From contig NZ_CP061947.1 of the NCBI RefSeq assembly GCF_014838715.1, positions 1,612,001 to 1,676,000 on the forward strand: a DNA stretch of 64,000 nucleotides. Direction: 5' to 3'. Positions within the stretch are counted from its first letter, which is position 1. Each line of letters opens with the position of its first letter. Shown here one piece after another: positions 51,866-61,125 of the stretch. A program made the position numbers and the translations under genes. The DNA is from Algoriphagus sp. Y33 (GTDB lineage: Bacteria > Bacteroidota > Bacteroidia > Cytophagales > Cyclobacteriaceae). A model generated the notes under the pieces. It was not told where the DNA came from. It did no database searches and saw only the letters and a list, made by a program, of their open reading frames with translations.

Positions 51866-53242
51866 ATGGAATTTGCCATAGTAGATATTGAAACCACCGG
51901 TGGAGCACCGAAGCATGGTGGTATTACGGAGATTGCTGTTTTGATACACGATGGAGAATCGATTGTAAGAGAATATCAGACGCTTCTGAATCCTGAACAA
52001 GCGATTCCAACCTATATCACCGGGTTGACGGGAATTGATAATTTCATGGTAAGGCATAAACCCACTTTTCCGGATATTCAGGAAGATCTATGGGAGTTGC
52101 TCGATGGTAGAGTGTTCGTGGCTCACAACGTCAGTTTTGATTATGGCTTCCTTCGTGAGGCATTTTTGAAAGTAGGAAAGGAGCTCAAAACACCTAAACT
52201 CTGCACTGTCCGCCTAAGCAGAAAAGTATATCCTGGCATGGGCTCCTATAGTCTGGGAAGACTTTGCGAAAGTCAAAAAATACAGATTGAAGCTAGGCAC
52301 AGGGCGATGGGTGATGCTAAAGCCACGGCTATATTATTTGATCGAATGATCAAATCAGATTATCAGATTATCAACCAATCGCTTAAGAAAAATACGGGAG
52401 AAGCCTTTTTGCCGCCAAATTTTCCCCATTCAAAATTCAGGGAAATTCCGACCGCCTGCGGTGTTTACTATATGCTTGACGAACATGGCAAAGCCATCTA
52501 CGTGGGAAAGGCGATAAATATCAGAGAAAGGTTTAAGAGCCACTTTTCAGGACAGTTACTTCCAAACCTTAAGCAAAAACTTAAGGCGGAAGTCTTTGAT
52601 TTAAGGTGGGAGCTTACAGGAAGTGAATTTATGGCACTATTATTTGAAGCGTTGGAAATCAAAAGATTATGGCCTAAATATAATTCTGCTTTGAAGCTTC
52701 CTAAACGTATGCTGGGCTTGTTCCATTATGAGGATAATTCGGGCTATGGGAGGTTTCAGATCTCTAAGATTACCAAGTTTTTCAAACCTATAGAGTCCTT
52801 TTTCTCCCTAGAGGAAGCAAATGCATTTCTGAAAACAGGTATTGAGACGTATGGTTTGTGTCCCAAACTATGTGGTCTTAGAAAAGCGAACTGTGATCCG
52901 GTAGATGATCTGAGTTGCAATGGAGCTTGCAGCTTCAAAGAGGAGCCAAAGGAATATAATAAGCGTGTGACGGAGTTTATGGGAAAGATCAGGGAGAGTC
53001 AAAAGGAAATCCTGATCAAGCTGGATGGAAGAAACCCGACTGAAACTGCTTATTGTATGTTTGAAAGCGGTATGCTGAGCAAATTTTCCTACTTGGAAAA
53101 TGACCGGATTTCCAACGATATTCCGTCCCAACTGAATCCTGTAGTACAGGTACCTGAGACTTATTACCTTTTGCGGCAATTTATCCATCAGCTAAGGGCT
53201 GAGCAGATTATGGTTTTGGAGTCGGCTAAATACAACCTATAA
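51866..53242 (+). CDS. DEDDh 3'-5' exonuclease fused to a GIY-YIG nuclease domain
   Basis: The 458-residue protein joins two nuclease domains. Residues 1-165 are a DnaQ-like exonuclease with Asp7 and Glu9 (IVDIETTGG), Asp92 (AHNVSFDYGF), His145 and Asp150 (RHRAMGDAKAT). Residues ~195-275 are a GIY-YIG domain with CGVYYML, YVGKAINIRERFKSHF (Arg220) and SEFMALLFEALEIKRLWPKYN, similar to UvrC/Cho. A cysteine cluster follows (LCPKLCGLRKANCDPVDDLSCNGAC). Such fusions are found in many bacteria and are thought to act in DNA repair. The stop overlaps the convergent metallopeptidase gene by six bases. Confidence 0.9.
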   Translation: MEFAIVDIETTGGAPKHGGITEIAVLIHDGESIVREYQTLLNPEQAIPTYITGLTGIDNFMVRHKPTFPDIQEDLWELLDGRVFVAHNVSFDYGFLREAFLKVGKELKTPKLCTVRLSRKVYPGMGSYSLGRLCESQKIQIEARHRAMGDAKATAILFDRMIKSDYQIINQSLKKNTGEAFLPPNFPHSKFREIPTACGVYYMLDEHGKAIYVGKAINIRERFKSHFSGQLLPNLKQKLKAEVFDLRWELTGSEFMALLFEALEIKRLWPKYNSALKLPKRMLGLFHYEDNSGYGRFQISKITKFFKPIESFFSLEEANAFLKTGIETYGLCPKLCGLRKANCDPVDDLSCNGACSFKEEPKEYNKRVTEFMGKIRESQKEILIKLDGRNPTETAYCMFESGMLSKFSYLENDRISNDIPSQLNPVVQVPETYYLLRQFIHQLRAEQIMVLESAKYNL

Positions 53243-54136
53243 GTTAGCAGCATTAAATGTGTCGCCCTGATTAATATCCCCTGTTTCAAAGCCCTTTTTG
53301 AACCAGTTCATTCGCTGGGCCGAGGTGCCGTGAGTGAAAGAATCTGGAGTGACGCGGCCGGTAGCTTGCTTTTGTAGACGATCATCCCCAATAGCATTGG
53401 CAGCATTCAATGCTTCTTCCAAGTCTCCTTTTTCCATCCATCCCAGAGATTTTTGGCTATGGTGAGCCCAGACTCCTGCCAAGAAATCTGCTTGCAGTTC
53501 TAGTCTTACTGAATATTGATTGTATTCTTTTTCACTCAGCTGTCCACGCAGTTTGTTCAGTTGATCAGTGATCCCCATGATTTTCTGAATATGATGGCCT
53601 ACCTCATGAGCGATGACATAAGCTTGGGCAAAGTCTCCCGGAGCATTTAATTTCACTTCCATGTCCCTGAAAAAACTCAGATCTATATACAATTTCTCGT
53701 CTCCGGGACAATAGAAAGGGCCTGTGGCACTGGAGGCAAGTCCACAGGCAGATGACACCTGTCCACTGTACAGAACCAAAGTAGGCTCTCTATAGCTTTC
53801 CAAAAGCTTATTCCATACATCTTCTGTATCTGCCAGAATGGTTTCGCTAAAGGCAGCCAGCCGATCTTCCTCCGCAGATGGAGTGTAATTGGACTCAGTG
53901 GTAAAACCTTGGCTGCCTCCGTCGATGAAATTCCCCAAAAAGGTAAGCGGGTTAGTGCCCGTGATCACCGAGATGGCAATGACTATACCAACGATGATCA
54001 GTCCGGTTTTGGAAAATAATATCTTGAGCAGGGGGCCAATAAGCATAGGATTAAATCCTCCTCCGCTCATTCCGCCACCGCTCTTGCCACGTCTATCCTC
54101 TACATTGGAGCTACGTCTTCTTCCTTCCCATTTCAT
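53237..54136 (-). CDS. neutral zinc metallopeptidase (YpfJ family)
   Basis: The 299-residue protein belongs to the putative neutral zinc metallopeptidases. A Gly/Arg-rich N-terminus (RRSSNVEDRRGKSGGGMSGGG) is followed by a membrane helix (LIIVGIVIAISVITG), and the catalytic zinc motif HEVGHHIQ is at residues 177-184, with SGQVSSACGLASSATGPFYCPGDEKLYIDLSFF before it and ELQADFLAGVWAHHS after it (third ligand). It is probably anchored in the inner membrane. The physiological substrate is unknown. It overlaps the exonuclease gene tail to tail by six bases. Confidence 0.92.
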   Translation of the reverse strand: MKWEGRRRSSNVEDRRGKSGGGMSGGGFNPMLIGPLLKILFSKTGLIIVGIVIAISVITGTNPLTFLGNFIDGGSQGFTTESNYTPSAEEDRLAAFSETILADTEDVWNKLLESYREPTLVLYSGQVSSACGLASSATGPFYCPGDEKLYIDLSFFRDMEVKLNAPGDFAQAYVIAHEVGHHIQKIMGITDQLNKLRGQLSEKEYNQYSVRLELQADFLAGVWAHHSQKSLGWMEKGDLEEALNAANAIGDDRLQKQATGRVTPDSFTHGTSAQRMNWFKKGFETGDINQGDTFNAANL

Positions 54137-54170
54137 CTGATTATATTTTGTTTTTTAAAGGCCATATCAT

Positions 54171-54252
54171 ATGCTCGCCTGTCGTCGGACAGGGAATCTC
54201 CCCGGGTTTATAATCATCCCAGTGAGTGACTTTTGAGTCATGCTCGATTTCA
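54171..54252. repeat. dispersed intergenic repeat, copy C
   Basis: The gap before the DUF1080 gene contains CTGTCGTCGGACAG (hairpin-forming) and GAGTCATGCTCGATTTCAT. Read on the opposite strand the same blocks occur at 60891-60980 (CTGTCCGACGACAG and ATGAAATCAAGCATGACTC). It lies on the boundary between two gene groups. Confidence 0.6.
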
Positions 54253-54350
54253 TTGCATAAAAAGTTAGAATTTGTTTAAAATTAACCAAATTCAACAATT
54301 GAACATTGTCTTAAATTTATTTCAAAAAAAATAATCTAATCGCAAAATTT

Positions 54351-55124
54351 ATGAATTCCGGAATTATTCGAAAACTTTCGCTCAGCTTGGCTCTTGGCTT
54401 GGCATTTACTGTTTTGCATGCCCAAACAGGAGTTGGGGTAAAGCCTGAGAAGGGAGCTAAACTTTATCTGGATGGCTCAAAGAAATCCTTAGAGAAAAAT
54501 TGGGTGTATTGGGAAGGCCCAAGATTTGGGGCGGAAATGCCTATCAAATGGCTCGAGGTAACGGATCCTGTAGATGGGGGCAAGGCTATCAGCAGTAATG
54601 ATCCTGCGGCAGCGGGAGGTTTGTATGGGGCAGCAGATATTGTGACCAAAGACAAGTTCAGGGATTTTAGGGCTCACGTTGAGTTTTTTATAAAAGATGA
54701 AGGAGGCAACTCCGGTGTTTACTTGCAAAACAGATATGAGATCCAGATCCTAGACGGAGATTACGGTGATCATGGTATGGCTGCACTAATCAATGAACAT
54801 ATACCTACTTCCAAAGAATACTATGGTTTGGGTAAGTGGAATGCTTATGATATTGAGTTTAAAGCGGCACGTTTTGAAAATGGCCAGCTGGTAGCCAAGC
54901 CCAGGGCGACAGTCTATCTGAACGGTGTGAAAATCCATGAAGACAAGGAGATACAACAAGTATGGGGCGGTCCAAACTCCGGTTTGGACGGTGGAAATGA
55001 CGGTGGAAAGGGAATTACGGATACTCCCGGTGGGTTAAAGTTGCAGGCCGAAGGGCACGATGTGTTTTACAGAAATATCTGGATCAAAAAGCTTGATTTG
55101 GACGGAAAGTCTACTGACTTCTAA
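54351..55124 (+). CDS. DUF1080 (3-keto-disaccharide hydrolase fold) exported protein
   Basis: The 257-residue protein has a signal peptide (ending VLHAQT) and a DUF1080 concanavalin-like domain: YLDGSKKSLEKNWVYW, TKDKFRDFRAHVEFFIKDEGGNSGVYLQNRYEIQILDGDYGDHGMAA, GKWNAYDIEFKAARFENGQLVAKPRATVYLNGVKIHED and GGLKLQAEGHDVFYRNIWIKKL. The GNSGVYLQNRYEIQILD motif is strongly conserved in the family. Some members hydrolyse 3-keto-disaccharides; others have no known role. It is transcribed alone and followed by a strong terminator. Confidence 0.93.
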   Translation: MNSGIIRKLSLSLALGLAFTVLHAQTGVGVKPEKGAKLYLDGSKKSLEKNWVYWEGPRFGAEMPIKWLEVTDPVDGGKAISSNDPAAAGGLYGAADIVTKDKFRDFRAHVEFFIKDEGGNSGVYLQNRYEIQILDGDYGDHGMAALINEHIPTSKEYYGLGKWNAYDIEFKAARFENGQLVAKPRATVYLNGVKIHEDKEIQQVWGGPNSGLDGGNDGGKGITDTPGGLKLQAEGHDVFYRNIWIKKLDLDGKSTDF

Positions 55125-55127
55125 ACT

Positions 55128-55168
55128 AAAAAGGCCCTAAATCCATACCATTCAGGGCCTTTTTGTTT
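55128..55168 (+). terminator. rho-independent terminator of the DUF1080 gene
   Basis: AAAAAGGCCCT (55128-55138) and AGGGCCTTTTT (55154-55164) form a perfect 11-bp stem around a 15-base loop, starting four bases after the stop codon. Confidence 0.88.
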
Positions 55169-55420
55169 AATCTGATTCTGTTTCAAACAACATTTGAAAG
55201 ACTGTTTGTTCTTCCAAGATTTTTTGAGGCTAAATCTAAATCAGACACTTGGTGAATAAAGCAACTTATATTTCTCAGCTACAAACTGAGTTTACAATGG
55301 GGAAACTTTAGTCGGGGCAATCATAATTTGGGTAGTTATATTCTATAAAGGGCACTCAAAAGGGCACTCAACGGTTTAGCCATTTGATTTAATCGAATTA
55401 TGCATTAGAAAATCTGCTGA

Positions 55421-55552
55421 GGCTTCAAACCGCCTAAAAATCAGTCGCTATGTTACATTTTTCGCTCTCACCGTAGCGGTTGCTACGACTAGATCTCCAA
55501 AGTGACTGATTTTCCCGCAGTTTGAACCCTTCCCGAAAAGAATCGGGACAGG
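55421..55552. repeat. large imperfect palindrome plus CCTGTCCCG hairpin
   Basis: Outer arms 55421-55449 and 55501-55529 pair through TTCAAAC/GTTTGAA and AAAATCAGTC/GACTGATTTT. The centre is CGTAGC-GGTT-GCTACG (55472-55487). It is followed by the hairpin TCCCGA...TCGGGACAGG (55531-55552). The design resembles 20773-20878. The remainder of the 730-base gap (55125-55853) holds a terminator, AT-rich sequence and a G8 run near 55824; an antisense open frame across the palindrome is not convincing. Confidence 0.6.
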
Positions 55553-55853
55553 CTGCTATTAATCCTAATGCAAAGTCAGGGTTAAAATCAAATTTTGGTT
55601 CCACGGCGATGGATTCATTCGAATATTTTGGGCTAGGCTTCGGGATGTAAAGTTCCGAATTTGGAGAAGAATTTTCGGGTAGAGAGAATGTGAGGGTTTG
55701 GATTGTTGGCTTCACTTTTCAAATTATCTCTGAATTATAATCCAAATATAGAGTAACTGTGTTTGATAATCCGATCTATCTATAGTTTTTTTTGATAAAA
55801 ATGGAAAAAGTGGTTTTTACGGGGGGGGCGAGCTGCCTTGATATTATTTTTAA

Positions 55854-56321
55854 TTATTGAATTATCTCTTTCAAGATCCCGGTTCCAAAGCCGATCATTT
55901 TCCAATCTGATATTTCCAAATCCATTACAGCCATCATCCCAGGCTGCAATCCCAGATAATGCTCCCCGGAAATGTGCGCTAGAAGCAGACTAATGGTAGG
56001 ATTGTGGCCTACCAAAAGGCAAGATTGCACAGAGGAAGAAGTTTTTTCAAGTAGTTCGATCATATTGCCCATGTCGCCTTGATAGATCACCCGTGTGAAG
56101 ATACTCTCCTTAATAATAACGTGTTTCTCTATCAAATTAGCAGTTTCCAAGGTGCGTTCTGCGGTAGAGCAATACATCAAATCAACGGATTTTAGGGTTG
56201 GAACTAAGCCTTCGGCCATGCGGATCAGGTTTTCTCGACCTTTTTTGGTGAGTTGTCTTTGAAAATCCGAACCTTGGGAAAAACCTGCTTCTCCGTGTCT
56301 GAGTAAAAACAATTGCTTCAT
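55854..56321 (-). CDS. SixA-like phosphohistidine phosphatase (histidine phosphatase superfamily)
   Basis: The 155-residue cytoplasmic protein has the RHG motif (LLRHGEAGFS, His9), the arginine region CSTAERTLETANLI (~51-64) and the second histidine in CLLVGHNPTISLLL (His106). The short length and GHNP motif match SixA, which removes phosphate from histidine of phosphorelay or PTS proteins. The exact target is not known. It is transcribed divergently from topA. Confidence 0.88.
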   Translation of the reverse strand: MKQLFLLRHGEAGFSQGSDFQRQLTKKGRENLIRMAEGLVPTLKSVDLMYCSTAERTLETANLIEKHVIIKESIFTRVIYQGDMGNMIELLEKTSSSVQSCLLVGHNPTISLLLAHISGEHYLGLQPGMMAVMDLEISDWKMIGFGTGILKEIIQ

Positions 56322-56401
56322 GATAAGTGATTTATAACCTCAAAAGTAATTGTTACTTTAATCAAAAATCCCACCAATTCGGGTCTGCTTAATTTTAAAT
56401 A

Positions 56402-56433
56402 TTTGGACGAGAATACAATGCCATCTATTTTTA
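56402..56433 (+). promoter_or_regulatory. candidate promoter of topA
   Basis: TTTG at 56402-56405 and TATTTTTA at 56426-56433 match the Bacteroidota -33/-7 elements with one mismatch and a 20-base spacer. The topA start codon lies 43 bases downstream. Confidence 0.45.
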
Positions 56434-56475
56434 GCTTTTCTAAACGGGCTTGAATGCCCAGAAATATTGCTTTTT

Positions 56476-58803
56476 ATGTCAAAAAACCTTGTTATCGTCG
56501 AGTCACCAGCCAAAGCCAAAACCATTGAGGGATATCTTGGCAAGGACTATAAGGTAGCATCCAGCTACGGTCACGTGCGGGATCTGCCTAAAGGCGATAA
56601 AGCGATCGATATTAAAAATAGATTTAATCCCACCTATGAGGTCACGGCCGACAAAAAGGAGGTGATCAAAAATCTCAAAGCTTTGGTGAAGGATGCAGAA
56701 ACCGTCTACCTAGCGAGTGATGATGACCGTGAAGGAGAGGCGATTTCTTGGCATCTAAAAGAAGTATTGAAGCTGAAGGATGAGAATACCCGAAGAATTG
56801 TGTTTCGGGAAATTACCAAAAATGCGATTACCAAAGCAATCGAAAATCCGAGAGGAATTGATATAGATCTGGTAAATGCACAGCAAGCAAGACGTATTTT
56901 GGATCGATTGGTAGGGTTTGAACTTTCTCCCATACTTTGGAAAAAAATCAAAACAGGACTTTCTGCAGGTAGGGTTCAGTCGGTAGCAGTTCGTCTTATC
57001 GTAGACCGGGAGCGGGAGATAGAGAAACATAAGGCTAAGTCCAGCTTTCGAATCACGGCTATTTTCGAGGTAGAAGGAAAGACATTCCAAGCAGAACTTC
57101 CTAAGAAATTCGATACTAAAGCTGAAGCTGAGGAGTTTTTAAAGAAATGCCTTGAAGCTGATTTTTCGGTAGCTAATCTAGAGAAAAAACCGGGGAAAAA
57201 ATCTCCCGCAGCACCTTTTACCACTTCTACACTTCAGCAGGAGGCGAGTAGAAAGCTTTATTTCTCAGTGGCGCAGACCATGTCTGTAGCGCAGAAACTG
57301 TATGAAGCAGGTAAGATTACTTATATGAGGACAGACAGTGTGAATCTGTCTGATGACGCTATGGCTTCTGCCAAAAATGCGATTCATGATTCATACGGTG
57401 ACAAATACCATAAATCAAGAAAATTCACAACAAAGTCAGAAGGTGCCCAGGAAGCTCACGAAGCCATCCGTCCTACAGACTTTGCCAACTCCCATGTTTC
57501 GGGAGAGCGTAACGAGCAACGCCTCTATGAGCTGATCTGGAAGCGTTCTATCGCTTCGCAGATGGCAGATGCGGAATTGGAGAAAACTATTATTACGGTT
57601 GATATCTCCAATCAACCACAAAATCTTGTTGCTACCGGAGAAATCATCAAGTTTGACGGATTTCTTAAAGTGTACTTGGAAGATACAGATGATGAGCCGG
57701 AAGAGGATGACAGCAACGATGGCAAGGCACTTTTGCCGCCTTTGACTATTGGTCAAAATTTAAATCTTCAGGAAATGAAAGGCAGGGAGACATTCTCCAG
57801 ACCTGCTCCGAGATATACAGAAGCATCGTTGGTAAAGAAGTTGGAGGAACTGGGAATCGGGCGTCCGTCCACTTATGCACCTACAATTTCTACCATACAA
57901 AGACGTGAATATGTGATCAAGGAATCCAGAGATGGCACGCCTAGGGAATATGTTGAAATGATCATTGCCAAGGGAGCATTCAAGGATGCAACCAAAACTG
58001 AAAATACGGGAGCTGAGAAACAGAAACTTTTCCCTACCAATATCGCAATGGTGGTGAATGACTTCTTGGTAGAGCATTTTCCAAATGTTATTGACTTTAG
58101 CTTCACAGCAAGAGTAGAAAAGGAATTTGATGATATCGCAGCAGGAGGGCAAGTTTGGCAGGATATGCTGGATTCTTTCTACGGGGATTTCCATAAGAAT
58201 GTAGAGGATACCGAGCAGGTTTCCAGACAGGATATCAACTCAAGCCGGGAACTTGGGAATCATCCGGTCAGTGGAAAGCCGATAATTGCCAGACTTGGTA
58301 AGTTTGGTCCATTGGTTCAGATCGGTGATGCTGAAGATGAAGAGAAACAGTTCGCCAGCTTAAAAAAGGGGCAGTTTATTGAGAATATCACCCTGGAGGA
58401 TGCACTTGAGTTGTTCAAATTACCTCGTGATATCGGGATGTTTGAGGATAAGAAAATGGTGGCAGCCATAGGAAGATTTGGCCCCTATGTTCGTCATGAT
58501 GGCTCATTTGTTTCGCTTCCAAAAGAAATGGATCCACTAAGTGTCACTGAAGAGGAAGCAATCCAGCTGATCAAAGACAAACGTGAAGCAGATGCAAAGA
58601 AACATATTAAATCCTTTGATGAGAATCCTGAAATTCAAATTTTGAACGGTAGATGGGGGCCTTATATCAAGATGGGTAAGAATAATTATAAGATACCCAA
58701 GGATAAGGAAGCTGAAGCATTGACATATGAAGAGACGATTCATATTATTGAAAATCAGCCTGAACCTAAGAAAAAGGGCGGGCGATTTGCCAAGAAAAAG
58801 TAA
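56476..58803 (+). CDS. topA: DNA topoisomerase I
   Basis: The 775-residue type IA topoisomerase relaxes negative supercoils. The Toprim domain begins NLVIVESPAKAKTIEGYLG and contains the DDDREGEAISWHL acidic motif. The catalytic tyrosine is Tyr283 in ITYMRTDSVNLS. FTTSTLQQEASRKL and GIGRPSTYAPTISTIQ are also conserved. Instead of zinc ribbons, the C-terminus has repeated Toprim_Crpt-type units (ARLGKFGPLVQIGD, AIGRFGPYVRHDGSFVSLP, LNGRWGPYIKMGKNNYKIP) and a lysine-rich tail. I placed the start at the ATG at 56476; an in-frame TTG lies three codons upstream. A terminator follows. Confidence 0.96.
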   Translation: MSKNLVIVESPAKAKTIEGYLGKDYKVASSYGHVRDLPKGDKAIDIKNRFNPTYEVTADKKEVIKNLKALVKDAETVYLASDDDREGEAISWHLKEVLKLKDENTRRIVFREITKNAITKAIENPRGIDIDLVNAQQARRILDRLVGFELSPILWKKIKTGLSAGRVQSVAVRLIVDREREIEKHKAKSSFRITAIFEVEGKTFQAELPKKFDTKAEAEEFLKKCLEADFSVANLEKKPGKKSPAAPFTTSTLQQEASRKLYFSVAQTMSVAQKLYEAGKITYMRTDSVNLSDDAMASAKNAIHDSYGDKYHKSRKFTTKSEGAQEAHEAIRPTDFANSHVSGERNEQRLYELIWKRSIASQMADAELEKTIITVDISNQPQNLVATGEIIKFDGFLKVYLEDTDDEPEEDDSNDGKALLPPLTIGQNLNLQEMKGRETFSRPAPRYTEASLVKKLEELGIGRPSTYAPTISTIQRREYVIKESRDGTPREYVEMIIAKGAFKDATKTENTGAEKQKLFPTNIAMVVNDFLVEHFPNVIDFSFTARVEKEFDDIAAGGQVWQDMLDSFYGDFHKNVEDTEQVSRQDINSSRELGNHPVSGKPIIARLGKFGPLVQIGDAEDEEKQFASLKKGQFIENITLEDALELFKLPRDIGMFEDKKMVAAIGRFGPYVRHDGSFVSLPKEMDPLSVTEEEAIQLIKDKREADAKKHIKSFDENPEIQILNGRWGPYIKMGKNNYKIPKDKEAEALTYEETIHIIENQPEPKKKGGRFAKKK

Positions 58804-58832
58804 TTAACACAGCTAGTTTGGACTTTATATAG

Positions 58833-58877
58833 ACAAGCCTAATTCAATTCTATCAAAGATTGTTTTAGGCTTGTTTC
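58833..58877 (+). terminator. terminator-like hairpin after topA
   Basis: ACAAGCCTAA (58833-58842) and TTAGGCTTGT (58865-58874) form a perfect 10-bp stem with a 22-base loop, followed by TT. The remainder of the gap to 59109 shows no gene. Confidence 0.55.
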
Positions 58878-59109
58878 TGTCTCGGAGGAATTTTTCGGCT
58901 TTAGCGCAGACAATTTTTAAGAGAACTGTAGCTGATTACGATATCGACAGGCTAATTCCATTGGCCACATTTTTTAGCTAACACCAGATGAGCCATTTGG
59001 ATGGGTAGTAACAGTTACATGGGGTGGGAAAGGGTTGGTGAGCTACTTCCTTTTGATTATTACCCTAAAGAAATTAAGTCAGGTGAACAATTGTGGATCC
59101 TGAAACAAG

Positions 59110-59988
59110 TTACTTTAAAAAATCTGGCTGCTTATAGCTGGGATTTGGATAGGTGTAGAAGCCTTCACCGGATTTGACTCCCAGTTTCCCCTGATCCACG
59201 TAGGTTTTGAGCAATGCTGCAAAAGCTCTCGACGCCTGATTTCTTTTGGAGTTGGTGATGTGCCATGCCGTATCCAATCCTACCTTGTCCAAGATCCCAA
59301 AGGGGCCTGCCGCCATATTGAAATTTATCATCCAGGATTTATCTACAGCTTCTACTTCTGCTATTTCTCCAGTCAATAGTCTGCCTGCAGCATCGATCCA
59401 AGCTATCAACAACGTATTGAAAATGTAACCTGGGTTTTCTTTTTTAATCAAAATAGGTACTTGATTCAGCTTTCTTCCAAGATCATCTAAAATACCAATC
59501 ACCTCTACAGCAGTACCCACATGCGGCATAATGTCCACAACTCTGGAATGAAATACATCATGAAAGTGAAATGCGCAGAATTTCTCCGCCCTTCCCGATA
59601 TTTCGGCAAACTGAGATGGAAGTAGGTAAGAGGTATTGGTCGTAAAAATAGTATGATTTGCGGCCAGATTTCCTATTTCTTTCCATACGTTCATTTTGAC
59701 TTCAGAATTTTCAGTTACATTTTCACTGACAAGATCAACCCGCTGAAGTGCTTCTTTAAGATTCCCTGTGAAAGAAATTCTTTCCATAGCTAGGATTGCC
59801 TCTTCTTTATTTAACCGGCCTGAACGGATCATTTGAGCTACTGACTTATTCATGGTGTCCAAAGATTTTTTCAAACTTTTCTCTTCAATATCAAAGACAT
59901 TGACCTGATAGCCTGAAATTGCAGCTTGCAAAGCAATTCTGGTACCCATGTTACCGGCACCTATAATACCTATGGTATAAATGTTCAT
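59110..59988 (-). CDS. 3-hydroxyacyl-CoA dehydrogenase family protein
   Basis: The 292-residue cytoplasmic enzyme has a Rossmann motif (IGIIGAGNMGTRIALQAAISGYQVNVFDIE) and the 3HCDH signature: SENVTENSEVKMNVWKEI, TNTSYLLPSQFAEISGRAEKFCAFHFHDVFHSRVVDIMPH (catalytic His), and KENPGYIFNTLLIAWIDAAGRLL. The C-terminal 3HCDH domain has DKVGLDTAWHIT and GVKSGEGFYTYPNP. It should oxidise 3-hydroxyacyl-CoA to 3-ketoacyl-CoA with NAD+. A reductase of the SDR family lies 21 bases upstream in the same operon, so the pair may serve fatty acid or side-chain breakdown. Confidence 0.9.
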   Translation of the reverse strand: MNIYTIGIIGAGNMGTRIALQAAISGYQVNVFDIEEKSLKKSLDTMNKSVAQMIRSGRLNKEEAILAMERISFTGNLKEALQRVDLVSENVTENSEVKMNVWKEIGNLAANHTIFTTNTSYLLPSQFAEISGRAEKFCAFHFHDVFHSRVVDIMPHVGTAVEVIGILDDLGRKLNQVPILIKKENPGYIFNTLLIAWIDAAGRLLTGEIAEVEAVDKSWMINFNMAAGPFGILDKVGLDTAWHITNSKRNQASRAFAALLKTYVDQGKLGVKSGEGFYTYPNPSYKQPDFLK

Positions 59989-60009
59989 TAGGATTTGATT
60001 TTCTATGAA

Positions 60010-60777
60010 TTAAATGGTGAATCCACCATCAGCAGTAAAAACAGATCCGGTGGTATATGAGGAGGCTGGTGAAGCTAAGAATAAGGCCATAGAACCAATT
60101 TCATCTGCAGTGCCCATTCTCTTGATGGCTAGTTTTTTCATCACCATGTCCATGATTTTCTCATTTGACCATAGCGGTTCAGAGAATTTGGTTTCGATCA
60201 ATCCGGGACAAATCACATTCACCCTGATTTTTGCTTCTCCCCATTCTTTTGCCAAGACCTTGGTCATGGATATTAAAGCTGCTTTGCTTACGCTGTAGAT
60301 TCCCAATCCATGTTCAGGTGAAATTCCGCCTATGGAACTGATATTTATTACCGAAGCATTGGAAGATTTTCTGAGATGGGGCCAGCATAGTTTTGAGAGC
60401 TCGAAAGGAGCCTTGAGATTCACATTCATTATTTTATCAAAAGCTTCCATACTCGTTTCATGTACAGGTCCGAAAACGGGACTTGTCGCAGCATTATTGA
60501 CTAAAATATCAAGCTGTCCGCATGATTCAATTGTTTTCTTTACCAATCCCGGCAGCTCCTCCATATTTCCTACATTACAAGCTATGCCCTGTGCTTCATA
60601 TCCTTTAGCCCGAAGCCTGCCGGCCATTTCATCCACAGCTTCCTGTTTTCTACTGCAAAGCACCACTTTTGCGCCCGCAGCGGCAAAAATTTCGCTTATA
60701 CTAAAACCGATTCCTTTACTGGCGCCGGTGATGAGTGCGACTTTTCCCTGGAGGGAGAATAGAGAAGAGAGATCCAT
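60010..60777 (-). CDS. SDR family oxidoreductase
   Basis: The 255-residue protein is a classical short-chain dehydrogenase. The NAD(P) motif TGASKGIG is at residues ~18-25, NNAA at ~94-97, the catalytic serine in NISSIGG (~145), and Tyr-x-x-x-Lys in YSVSKAAL (~160-164). The ending GSVFTADGGFTI is standard. Substrate unknown; it is the first gene of an operon with the 3-hydroxyacyl-CoA dehydrogenase. Confidence 0.92.
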   Translation of the reverse strand: MDLSSLFSLQGKVALITGASKGIGFSISEIFAAAGAKVVLCSRKQEAVDEMAGRLRAKGYEAQGIACNVGNMEELPGLVKKTIESCGQLDILVNNAATSPVFGPVHETSMEAFDKIMNVNLKAPFELSKLCWPHLRKSSNASVINISSIGGISPEHGLGIYSVSKAALISMTKVLAKEWGEAKIRVNVICPGLIETKFSEPLWSNEKIMDMVMKKLAIKRMGTADEIGSMALFLASPASSYTTGSVFTADGGFTI

Positions 60778-60890
60778 AAGTAGGTACGTTTTCTTCCTTC
60801 AAGATAAAGAAAGATAAAGAGTAAGCCTGAACGAATGCATATTATTGTCAGTTTAAATAGATATGAATTTCAGAATCAAAATAGATGACT

Positions 60891-61079
60891 ATGAAATCAA
60901 GCATGACTCTCTGATGATTAGCCATGCGATCTGCCTGCCGTCTTTAGGCAGGGATTCTCTGTCCGACGACAGACGGGCATCTACCCGCTAAAAAACAAAT
61001 TATGATCATATGAAATCGAGCATGACGAATAAGGTCACACAACTTGTCCCGAACTTGATTCGGGAGAGGGATGATTATT
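60891..61079. repeat. dispersed intergenic repeat, copy D (double)
   Basis: The 350-base gap between the SDR and MDR genes is largely made of two repeat units in the same orientation. The first (60891-60980) starts ATGAAATCAAGCATGACTC and contains the hairpin CTGTCCGACGACAG; it matches 54171-54252 in reverse. The second (61010-61079) starts ATGAAATCGAGCATGACGAA and contains the hairpin CTTGTCCCGAAC...TTCGGGA; it matches 3841-3913 in reverse. Apart from these, no gene was found in the gap. Confidence 0.75.
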
Positions 61080-61125
61080 CACCGAGCGAGATTCCATCTG
61101 AACTCTTAAAACAAAATATAAACAG

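Noticed and set aside
55434..55715. 93-codon minus-strand open frame in the gap after the DUF1080 gene
   Set aside because: It lies across the cruciform and the CCTGTCCCG hairpin; the sequence looks like translated repeat DNA.
60332..60817. 161-codon open frame antisense to the SDR gene
   Set aside because: Opposite strand of a gene with all SDR motifs; low-complexity translation.
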